Source: an uncultured Ignavibacteriota bacterium (GTDB lineage: Bacteria > Bacteroidota > Ignavibacteria > Tepidaquicellales > Tepidaquicellaceae). From it: a stretch of DNA of 64,000 nt. The translations under genes were made by a program, and so were the position numbers. Each line of letters starts with the position of its first letter. Position 1 is the stretch's first letter. The notes below the pieces were generated by a model. It made no database searches. It was given only the letters and a program-made list of their open reading frames with translations, and had not been told where the DNA came from. Positions 42,173 through 50,307 of the stretch are shown here, piece by piece. The stretch is from assembly GCA_937983305.1 (NCBI GenBank), contig CALKAJ010000030.1:1-64000 (forward strand), in the 5' to 3' direction.

Positions 42173-44149
42173 TTATCTCAACAAAACAAACTTCCTCGCT
42201 TCTGAATAATCATTTACTTTGATTCTGTAAAAATATACTCCGCTTGATAAAGTTTCGAAATCAGCATTTATCTTGTAATTTCCGCTTTCAAGTCTCTGAT
42301 TTATTAGAGATGTTATCTTTTTCCCTTTTATATCAAATACATCAATTGATACATCTCCGGAGACAGGAATTGAAAATTTAAATACAGTTGAAGAATTAAA
42401 CGGATTTGGATAATTCTGAAACAACTCATATTTTTCGGGGATTTCATTTTCAGCTTTAGTTATTGCCGTAGGAAATGTTCTGAAGCTGAAAACTTCTGAC
42501 CATACATTGCTTCCGGTATATTTAACTCTCCAGTAATATTTTTCATTTGGCTCAAGTAAATTAGAGCTTATCTGATAACTTGTTGCAGAATGATTTTGAA
42601 CATAAATCAAAGAACTTGAGAAAATCTCTGATGTTGACAATTGAATCGTGTATAAATGTGAGCCGCTTGCTCCGCTCCATACAAGCAGCGGGTTGTATAA
42701 AACATTTATAGCCCCGTTTGCCGGACTTATCAAAGTTGGTGCGTATAGGTTTTGCTCGGGCTTAAACAGTTTAACTTTTATGAACTTCTGTGAGGCATAA
42801 GATTTGCCGTTCAGTCTTCCGTTGACAAATGAGCCGGGTATCGTATCAGAAGTTGCAGATAAATAACTATAGTGAAAATTATTATCATATCCATTATTTG
42901 GAGAAATTGAAACATCACTCCAATCAAGCCTCGGTGATACCGGATTTATTCTTATCGGTGTAATTGCTTTAGTACCTTTTTCCAGAGGTATAACTCCTTC
43001 TTCTGAAATAAAATAAATATCCTTGAATGATGTTGGTATTGAGTTTCCTCCCGTTTGATTCGATGTTGCCGTAAATGCAACACTAATATTATAATTTTCA
43101 ATAGCACCTATTACCGGTTTACATACCGGAGCACAATTGTCATTTACACCGATATACGGATAGAATGGAACGTTTGAAGAATCAGCAATAATAGCACTTC
43201 TGTTTGGGTCTGTTCCGACAAATTCTGATGACCAAAATCTTATTTGAGAAGGAAGCAGCGGAGAGTATTCCCCCTGCTGGTTGTACTTTACTACATCAAA
43301 AACTACATTTGGAGATTTCTTTATAAATACAATTGAGATTCCCTGAAAACCACCAAGTCCATCCCCGGATAAATTTGCATCAAATATTTTAACAGGATAA
43401 CCAAATGTTATTCCATTGTCATTGGATTGCATATAAAATACATCACCGAACTCATTTAAATCAGACAAAGATTTCTTAATATAAGCTATCCCTATTATAC
43501 CGTTAGAACCCTTTCCAATTGCATAGTTCTCTTTGCCTTTAGCACCCATTCCTGCCCATTGTCCAAAAATATCTGATGTTAATGAAGTAGAATAATTCCT
43601 GAAAGCAGTGTCACTGCCGTTAGAACAAACAAAAACAAACTTAACAGGATTTGAAACATTTTCTGTAAACACAAACCGCGGATACATAGTCTGATAAGAG
43701 GGTATCAACGCAGGCTGAAGAAGAAAAAACGATCCTAATCCCGGAAGTGCATCATAAAAAAACTGAACTCTAAGATTTCCTCCAATTTGTGAATGAACAC
43801 CAATTAGTGCATTTCCTTCAGATGATATGGTTATAGAAGGATATCTTGTTAATATAGGTGTCAAATTTGCTATATATGACCATGTAATTCCTTCGTCGGA
43901 TGAGAAAAAATATACAGTTTGCATACCGGAAAAATTTGTATCCGAATAAGAAGTAGCCATATATACTGAATGAACATATCCTGTTTCTTTATCGAAAGCA
44001 ATCTGCATCGGAGATGCATTTGACTGATAATCGTGCAAGGTCTTTGCACCTGTAGGAATGATTGATATTACAGTCGAAGTTTTATTTTGTGAGAGCAAAA
44101 AGCTCTGAAAGCCAAAAAATAAGATAACTAAAATAAACCCTTTAATCAT
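42173..44149 (-). CDS. Secreted T9SS protein with sialidase-like (BNR) repeats
   Basis: 658 residues. Signal peptide to about 20 (SFLLSQ). The main part (about 30-450) has repeated segments of the sialidase/BNR type: VYFFSSDEGITWSYIANLTP, VFYMQSNDNGITFGYPVK, which are Asp-box-like (SxDxGxTW). A fibronectin-like domain (about 470-560) has ENKYYWRVKYTG-type spacing (PNEKYYWRVK), and a T9SS type A sorting domain (about 575-658) has FQNYPNPFNSSTVFKF. Sialidase catalytic residues cannot be identified with confidence, so it may be a propeller-shaped adhesin rather than an enzyme. Single gene. Confidence 0.8.
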   Translation of the reverse strand: MIKGFILVILFFGFQSFLLSQNKTSTVISIIPTGAKTLHDYQSNASPMQIAFDKETGYVHSVYMATSYSDTNFSGMQTVYFFSSDEGITWSYIANLTPILTRYPSITISSEGNALIGVHSQIGGNLRVQFFYDALPGLGSFFLLQPALIPSYQTMYPRFVFTENVSNPVKFVFVCSNGSDTAFRNYSTSLTSDIFGQWAGMGAKGKENYAIGKGSNGIIGIAYIKKSLSDLNEFGDVFYMQSNDNGITFGYPVKIFDANLSGDGLGGFQGISIVFIKKSPNVVFDVVKYNQQGEYSPLLPSQIRFWSSEFVGTDPNRSAIIADSSNVPFYPYIGVNDNCAPVCKPVIGAIENYNISVAFTATSNQTGGNSIPTSFKDIYFISEEGVIPLEKGTKAITPIRINPVSPRLDWSDVSISPNNGYDNNFHYSYLSATSDTIPGSFVNGRLNGKSYASQKFIKVKLFKPEQNLYAPTLISPANGAINVLYNPLLVWSGASGSHLYTIQLSTSEIFSSSLIYVQNHSATSYQISSNLLEPNEKYYWRVKYTGSNVWSEVFSFRTFPTAITKAENEIPEKYELFQNYPNPFNSSTVFKFSIPVSGDVSIDVFDIKGKKITSLINQRLESGNYKINADFETLSSGVYFYRIKVNDYSEARKFVLLR

Positions 44150-44274
44150 TTTTTTAGTTTTTAAATTTTATAATAGTTTTTTAAAGACATTAGATTACTG
44201 TTTCTTTGCATAGATATTAAGTTGAACTCCGTAAAATTAATACTTATTTTTAATTAAAACAACAATAATTTTTT

Positions 44275-45372
44275 ATGATAATATTAAGAACGCTTGCAGT
44301 AATTTTATTCGCTTTCAGTTTTAACTGCGGAAGTGAAGAGAAAAATAATATTACCGCAGATACTGTCAGTAAAACTATCCCGGTAAAAGATACCGTTTCG
44401 GAATATATTTCCATTATTGGAGTCGGAGATATTATGCTCGGCTCTAATTATCCTACATCTTCGTCGCTTCCTCCAAATGACGGGGAAAACATTCTTGACG
44501 ATGTAAAAGATATTCTTGCGGATGCCGATATCACAACAGGTAATCTTGAAGGATGTTTTTTAGATAAAGGCGGCACTCCTAAAGATTGCGGAGGCACAGG
44601 AGAAAATTGTCATTCGTTTCGTATGCCGACTCATTATGCGGGTTATCTGAAAAATGCAGGATTCGATTATTTATCCGTTGCAAATAATCACAGCGGTGAT
44701 ATGGGTAAAACTGGAAGAGAATCAACATACAATACTTTGAATGAATACGGGATTGCATTTTCCGGTACGGAGGATTATCCATATACAATAATTGAATCAA
44801 ATGGAAAGAAAATCGGAATAGCAGGATTTGCACCTAACAGAGGCTGTGTTGATATAAGGAAAATCCGGGAAGCAAAAGAGATAATTACAGAACTTAAATC
44901 AAAATCCGATATAGTAATTGTTTGGTTTCACGGCGGTGCAGAAGGGTCGGGAGCACAGCATATAACAAAGAAATCGGAAACATATATGAATGAAAACCGC
45001 GGAAATGTATATGAGTTTTCTCATTCCGTAATTGATGCAGGTGCTGATATAGTTTTCGGCTCAGGTCCTCACGTAACGAGAGCTGTTGAATTATACAAAG
45101 GTAAATTTATTGCTTACAGTCTCGGTAACTTTTGCACCTATGGAAAATTCGGTTTGGGAGGACAACTTGGTATTACTCCAATAATTAAAGTGTATATAAA
45201 CGCAAAAGGTGATTTTGTAAAAGCTGAAGTTACATCTGTAAAACAAATTAAGCGTGGATTTCCTGTTATTGATGAAACAGGTAAGGCGTTTTCTACTTTA
45301 CAGAAACTTACCGAATCTGATTTTCCCGAAACGGAATTAATATTTGAGGGAAACGAAATAAAAAGGAAATAA
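44275..45372 (+). CDS. CapA-family protein (poly-gamma-glutamate synthesis type)
   Basis: 365 residues. Hydrophobic N-terminus with a cysteine at about residue 19 (SFNCGSEE), which may be a lipidated export signal, though the residue before Cys is unusual. The rest is the CapA/PgsA metallophosphatase-like fold: GVGDIMLGSNY, TGNLEGCF, LSVANNHSGDMGKTG, VWFHGGAEG, VFGSGPHVTRAVELY and IAYSLGNFC. In Bacillus this family works with CapBC in polyglutamate capsule synthesis, but no capBC genes are nearby, so the actual substrate here is unknown. It converges with the membrane protein gene at 45375, with 2 bp between stops. Confidence 0.87.
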   Translation: MIILRTLAVILFAFSFNCGSEEKNNITADTVSKTIPVKDTVSEYISIIGVGDIMLGSNYPTSSSLPPNDGENILDDVKDILADADITTGNLEGCFLDKGGTPKDCGGTGENCHSFRMPTHYAGYLKNAGFDYLSVANNHSGDMGKTGRESTYNTLNEYGIAFSGTEDYPYTIIESNGKKIGIAGFAPNRGCVDIRKIREAKEIITELKSKSDIVIVWFHGGAEGSGAQHITKKSETYMNENRGNVYEFSHSVIDAGADIVFGSGPHVTRAVELYKGKFIAYSLGNFCTYGKFGLGGQLGITPIIKVYINAKGDFVKAEVTSVKQIKRGFPVIDETGKAFSTLQKLTESDFPETELIFEGNEIKRK

Positions 45373-45374
45373 AA

Positions 45375-46565
45375 TTATTTTAAAGTTGAAATTAATTTTA
45401 GAAGTGATTTAAAAGGACGCCTGAAAAAGGAGGAATCCTGAGAAATATAATAAATAAAAACCGGAACTGTGGAAAATGCAAGATTCAGTGCATTCGAGAA
45501 ATTTTTATACCTGCCGGATTTTAAAATCATATCAGTTAACGGTTTTTTCAACTCAACACTTATGGCAGTAAAGTTAAAGATAAGAAATACTGCCCTGAGA
45601 CTCATTTCAATTCCTGCCGATAATCCATTTGAATTTAAGCCCCAGCTGTCGTCTTTAACTCCGCTGATAAAATAAGATGCAAGCAGTGTTATTGCAATAA
45701 CCGGAATCCAGAATTTTGGTTTTACAATTTTTTTGATGACAGGCTTATACCAGATTAATATCAGAATACAACTTGCAATTACAAACGAAGCCTTTACATA
45801 TATGCTGACAAAATAATTTAAACTAAGAAATGAAACCGTAATAATAAAAACAGTTAATAATTTAATTTTTGAATAACGAAAATTTACATTTGGTTTTATT
45901 ATATCACCGGTATTAATTGAAGCTAAAGATTCAGATGTTCCGGTTTCTTTTAATGCCTTCCTGCCGACTATATATCCAATCAGAGCTGCAATACTTCCAA
46001 AGAGCATATAAATTACTACAAGAAAAACTAAAGGCATTACGGGACTGCCGGAAGCAAACGGAATTGATTTCAGAGCATATTCGTATATATTATTATATAG
46101 TATTATCAAATCCGTTCCATATAATATCAAATAGTTGAAAATTCTTTGAAGCAATACCCATACTATCGCAAATCCTCCGCCTATCAAATACGCGGGTAGA
46201 TTTCTACCGAAGATTAAAATTGCAAATTCGATTAAAGCGGCTTCTGCCATTATCGCTATTACAGGACCAAAAATATTCATACCCGGAGAAAAGAGTTTCA
46301 TAACCGCACAGATAACACCTGCCCTGATAATAATCCCTTTAATATTCCAGACTTGAAAAACAGCAATAAGGAGGACTACTGAGGCAGAGGCAAGAAACTG
46401 ACCTGAGAAAGGAATCTTTAACGAATGAAGAAAATTCCCTGCAATAATTTCAAATGATGCCCAGAGACTTCCCAGTATTGCGGATTTTATCCAAATGCTT
46501 TCGGGATTTTTTTTAATTATTTCATTCAATGTATTCAAATATAATTCAATTTTATAAAATATCAA
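45375..46565 (-). CDS. Multispan membrane protein, possible ECF S-T fusion
   Basis: 396 residues with about eight to ten membrane spans. The N-terminal half (about 20-200) has small-residue-rich helices and an ASFEIIAGNFLHS start, compatible with an ECF transporter substrate-binding (S) component. The C-terminal half (about 230-396) has an EcfT/CbiQ-like pattern: KPVIKKIVKPKFW, then LSAGIEMSLRAVFLIFNF, LTDMILKSGR and SNALNLAFSTVPVF. This would be one polypeptide combining S and T parts, needing an ATPase encoded elsewhere. The divergent xanthine-dehydrogenase-type operon begins 70 bp away, so the cargo may be a cofactor precursor or purine (inference only). Confidence 0.5.
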   Translation of the reverse strand: MIFYKIELYLNTLNEIIKKNPESIWIKSAILGSLWASFEIIAGNFLHSLKIPFSGQFLASASVVLLIAVFQVWNIKGIIIRAGVICAVMKLFSPGMNIFGPVIAIMAEAALIEFAILIFGRNLPAYLIGGGFAIVWVLLQRIFNYLILYGTDLIILYNNIYEYALKSIPFASGSPVMPLVFLVVIYMLFGSIAALIGYIVGRKALKETGTSESLASINTGDIIKPNVNFRYSKIKLLTVFIITVSFLSLNYFVSIYVKASFVIASCILILIWYKPVIKKIVKPKFWIPVIAITLLASYFISGVKDDSWGLNSNGLSAGIEMSLRAVFLIFNFTAISVELKKPLTDMILKSGRYKNFSNALNLAFSTVPVFIYYISQDSSFFRRPFKSLLKLISTLK

Positions 46566-46634
46566 AGATGGAATAATTAATAGATATTATAATATTTTAT
46601 TACTGATTATATTTAAATATTATATTATCGAACT

Positions 46635-48041
46635 ATGTCGGCTAAAATTATTTTTGTACTGAATAACAAGTTAACGGAAACTGACTCAAATCCTGCTATT
46701 ACTTTGGCGGATTTTTTAAGGTATGAAAAGAAATTACCCGGAACCAAAATTGCATGCAGGGAAGGAGATTGCGGGGCTTGTACTATAATCTCCGGAGAAA
46801 CTGTAAATAATAATTTAGTATATAAAAATCTGGTTTCCTGTATATTACCTCTTAACGCGGCTCATAAAAAGCATATCGTTACTATTGAAGGATTATCCGG
46901 TGATAATTTAAATCCCATACAGGAAGAATTTCTAAAACAAGGTGCAACACAATGCGGATTTTGTACTCCGGGATTTATTAATTCGCTTACAAGTTTTTTC
47001 CTGTCATCGCCTGTAATCAGTTATGAAATTGCCTTAAAATATGTTGCAGGAAATATCTGCAGGTGTACGGGATATTTTTCCATCAAGCGAGCGATAAAAG
47101 AACTGGTAAATAAATATTCACCTGAATTAAATAATTTTGATACAAGGATAGATGATTTAATAAGGCTCGGTATCATTCCCGGATATTTTAAAGAAATTAA
47201 GGCAAGGCTTATTAATATTACGGATACCAAAAGTCAGTTTCCAAAAGATAATGCCGATTACCTTATTTCAGGAGGTACAGATTTATATGTAACCGGATAT
47301 CCGGCGGTTAAATATGGAAACGTTAATTTTATTGAAAGCACGGTTAAAGAGCCCGTTACTGAAACACATGATTCCATACATATTAATGCTTCTTCAACAA
47401 TTGATGATATTTTGACTTCTGAAATAATTAAAAAATATTTCCCTGCTATTTCAGAATTGGAAATTCATTTTGGCTCAAAACAAATCAGGAGCAGAGCAAC
47501 TGCTGCGGGAAATATTATAAATGCCTCGCCAATTGGTGATTTTACTATATTTTTGCTTTCTCTTGGAGCAGAGGCAGTTTTTAAAAACGATTTCCGAAAA
47601 AGAAAAATATTTTTGAAAGATTTATTTTTAGGGTACAAGAAACTTGATTATAAAAAAGATGAGATTCTCGAAGAAATAATTTTCAGGAAACCTTCCTCAA
47701 AAGCATTTCTTAATTTTGTAAAAATTTCAAGAAGAGAGCACCTTGATATTGCAAGCGTAAACAGCGGATTTTTTGCGGAAATTGAATCAGGAGTTTTAAA
47801 AAGAGTCGGTATTTCTGCCGGAGGTGTTGCCCCCGTTCCAAAATTCTTAAATGAAGTATCCGCATTTCTGGAGAGAAAAACTATAAGCGGCGAAAATATT
47901 GATGTTGCCGTTAGTCTTGCCGGAAATGAAATAAAACCAATAACGGATGCTCGCGGAAGTGATGTATATAAATCCGGTCTAATGAAAAAAATTCTTAAAA
48001 ACCATTTTGCTAAGCTAAAAAAGTTTGTTGAAAAAAATTGA
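46635..48041 (+). CDS. xdhA: Xanthine dehydrogenase-family Fe-S/FAD subunit
   Basis: 468 residues with the XdhA order. A [2Fe-2S] plant-ferredoxin domain has Cys41, Cys46, Cys49 and Cys69 (CREGDCGAC). A second [2Fe-2S] domain has Cys107/Cys110 and Cys142/Cys144 (QCGFCTPG, GNICRCTGY). The FAD domain (about 200-460) has DYLISGGTDLYV, IRSRATAAGNIINASPIGD and the region GDF..LLSLGAEA. It carries electrons from the molybdenum centre of the next protein to NAD or another acceptor. The family also includes other purine and heterocycle hydroxylases, so substrate is not certain. It overlaps the start of the molybdenum subunit by 17 bp. Confidence 0.92.
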   Translation: MSAKIIFVLNNKLTETDSNPAITLADFLRYEKKLPGTKIACREGDCGACTIISGETVNNNLVYKNLVSCILPLNAAHKKHIVTIEGLSGDNLNPIQEEFLKQGATQCGFCTPGFINSLTSFFLSSPVISYEIALKYVAGNICRCTGYFSIKRAIKELVNKYSPELNNFDTRIDDLIRLGIIPGYFKEIKARLINITDTKSQFPKDNADYLISGGTDLYVTGYPAVKYGNVNFIESTVKEPVTETHDSIHINASSTIDDILTSEIIKKYFPAISELEIHFGSKQIRSRATAAGNIINASPIGDFTIFLLSLGAEAVFKNDFRKRKIFLKDLFLGYKKLDYKKDEILEEIIFRKPSSKAFLNFVKISRREHLDIASVNSGFFAEIESGVLKRVGISAGGVAPVPKFLNEVSAFLERKTISGENIDVAVSLAGNEIKPITDARGSDVYKSGLMKKILKNHFAKLKKFVEKN

Positions 48042-50304
48042 TTACATATCGAAAGATTATGACAGGTATCTTCACATAACCGGAAAATCCGAATTTGTTG
48101 ACGATATGAATATTCCTTCTGATACTATGTATGCTTCTGTGTTCTATTCATCTGTTGCAAAAGGGAAAATTAAGAATATTGATTTTAAAGGAGCAGATAA
48201 ATTACATAATGTTTTTATTTTTACCGCTAAAGATATTCCCGGTGAAAATCAAATTGGCGGTATAATAAAAGATGAGTTATTGTTTGCCGAAGATGAGGTA
48301 GATTTTGTCGGGGAACCGATAGGTGTTTTAGTTGCGGAAACAAGAGAGAAAGCCGAAGAATATTCAAAGAAAATTGAAGTTGAATATGAACAGTTCGAGC
48401 CGATTACAACGGCAAGAGAAGCTTTCCTGAAAAATAGTTTTATAATGCCGCCAAGAATATTTGAGTCTGGCGATATAGTGAAAGGTTTTAAAAAATGCGA
48501 ATACATTTTCGAAGATAAAGTTGAATTTGGCGGACAGGAACATTTGTATCTCGAAACGCAGGGTGCCATAGCATTACCGCTTGAAGGAAATAACTTAAAG
48601 ATAATTTCATCAACACAGAATCCAACGGCAGTCCAAAGAATTACCGCTTCAATACTGGGGATTTCCAATAATAATATTGAAGTAGATGTGCTTAGACTGG
48701 GCGGGGCTTTCGGCGGCAAAGAAGATCAGGCAAATGCCTGGGCGGTAATTGCGGGATTAGCGGCATATAAATTAAAGAAGCCGGTAAAATTAATTCTTGA
48801 GCGTTCTGATGATATTAAATTAACAGGAAAAAGGCATCCATATTCTATTGACTATAGAATTGGCTTTGCAAAAGACTACAAGATTATTGCATACGAAGTA
48901 ATATTTTACCAAAATGCAGGAGCTGCCGCCGATTTATCTCCGGCAGTATTAGACAGAACTCTTTTTCATTGCAACGGAAGTTATTTCATTCCAAATCTGA
49001 AAGCAACCGGATTTTCCTGTAAAACTAATCTGCCTCCAAATACGGCATTCAGAGGGTTTGGAGCTCCACAGGGAATTTTTGCGATCGAATCGGCAATTTT
49101 TAAGTCAGCCCGAAAACTTGGAATCAGTCCTCGGAAAATTCAGGAAATTAATTTATTAACAGAAGGAAAAGTATTCCATTATGGACAGGTTGCAAAAAAT
49201 TGTACGGTAAAAAATTGTTATGATGCAATTGCCCGGAAAATAAATATTCCCAAAAAGGAAAAAGAAATTTCTTTGTTTAATACCGGCAACACAGAATTCA
49301 GAAAAGGCTTCTATATTATGCCGCTTACTTTTGGCATATCATTCACAAATACTATGATGAATCAGGCGAGCGCCTTGGTTAATATTTATTCCGATGGAAG
49401 TGTCAGTATCAGTACCGCTGCAATAGAAATGGGACAGGGTGTTAATTATAAAATCAGACAAGTTGCCTCCGAAGAGTTGGGAATTGACATTGCAAAAATC
49501 AGACTTGAAACTACAAATACTTCCCGTATTGCAAACACTTCTCCCACTGCCGCAAGCAGTGGAGCAGACCTGAACGGAAATGCGGCAAGGATTGCGTGCA
49601 GAGAAATATTAAACAGAATTTCAAAATACTATTCGGATAAGCAAAAAGGAAATAAGAAGCTGAAGGTTGAATTTAAAAAAGAGCAATTATTTATTAACGG
49701 AAAAAAACAAGGTCAACATTGGAAGTCAGCGGTTACTGAACTGCTGATGAACAGAATTAGTTTGTCCGCTCATTGCAATTATGCTACCCCTGAGATAAAG
49801 TTTGATAAAATTAAAAATAAAGGTAACCCCTTTTCTTATCACACATACGGAGCGGCTTATTTTGAGGTTACCGCAGATATATCACTTGGAACATTTAAGC
49901 TTGATAATATTGTAATAGTTCACGACGGAGGAAAAGTTATTAATAAAGTAATTGATATAGGACAGATAGAAGGAGCTTTGGCTCAGGGAATAGGGATGAT
50001 GACAATGGAAGAAATAATTTATGACGAAAAAGGCAGCTTAACCACAAACTCTTTATCGAAATACAAAGTCCCTGATATTTATTTTATGCCCGATGATATC
50101 AATATTACTTTTTATCAAAACAATGATTTTAAGTCCGGATTGAAAGGCTCTAAAGCTGTTGGCGAACCGCCTTTGATATATGGCATCGGAGCCTATTTCG
50201 CGATAATTAATGCAATTGGTTTTAATAAGGAAATAGATTATACATTTGAATCTCCACTAACAAACGAAAGAATATTCAAATACTTAAACCGGCAAACAAA
50301 TTAG
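48025..50304 (+). CDS. xdhB: Xanthine dehydrogenase-family molybdenum subunit
   Basis: Large subunit that binds molybdopterin and carries out hydroxylation of purines or related heterocycles; 759 residues, usual length. Landmarks: GGQEHLYLETQGA, the Mo-cofactor loop LGGAFGGKEDQA, the substrate arginine loop NTAFRGFGAPQG, GQGVNYKIRQ and the catalytic glutamate in KAVGEPPLIYGIG (Glu714 from the TTG start). The start is uncertain: TTG at 48025 or 48028, both inside the end of xdhA, imply translational coupling. The presence of Arg and Glu at these sites favours a purine-type enzyme over CO dehydrogenase, which has a different active-site loop (known for the family). Confidence 0.92.
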   Translation: MLKKIDYISKDYDRYLHITGKSEFVDDMNIPSDTMYASVFYSSVAKGKIKNIDFKGADKLHNVFIFTAKDIPGENQIGGIIKDELLFAEDEVDFVGEPIGVLVAETREKAEEYSKKIEVEYEQFEPITTAREAFLKNSFIMPPRIFESGDIVKGFKKCEYIFEDKVEFGGQEHLYLETQGAIALPLEGNNLKIISSTQNPTAVQRITASILGISNNNIEVDVLRLGGAFGGKEDQANAWAVIAGLAAYKLKKPVKLILERSDDIKLTGKRHPYSIDYRIGFAKDYKIIAYEVIFYQNAGAAADLSPAVLDRTLFHCNGSYFIPNLKATGFSCKTNLPPNTAFRGFGAPQGIFAIESAIFKSARKLGISPRKIQEINLLTEGKVFHYGQVAKNCTVKNCYDAIARKINIPKKEKEISLFNTGNTEFRKGFYIMPLTFGISFTNTMMNQASALVNIYSDGSVSISTAAIEMGQGVNYKIRQVASEELGIDIAKIRLETTNTSRIANTSPTAASSGADLNGNAARIACREILNRISKYYSDKQKGNKKLKVEFKKEQLFINGKKQGQHWKSAVTELLMNRISLSAHCNYATPEIKFDKIKNKGNPFSYHTYGAAYFEVTADISLGTFKLDNIVIVHDGGKVINKVIDIGQIEGALAQGIGMMTMEEIIYDEKGSLTTNSLSKYKVPDIYFMPDDINITFYQNNDFKSGLKGSKAVGEPPLIYGIGAYFAIINAIGFNKEIDYTFESPLTNERIFKYLNRQTN

Positions 50305-50307
50305 AGA

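Noticed and set aside
48249..48719. Minus-strand 156-codon open frame
   Set aside because: Antisense to the molybdenum subunit, with low-complexity Ser/Pro translation and no start context; shadow.
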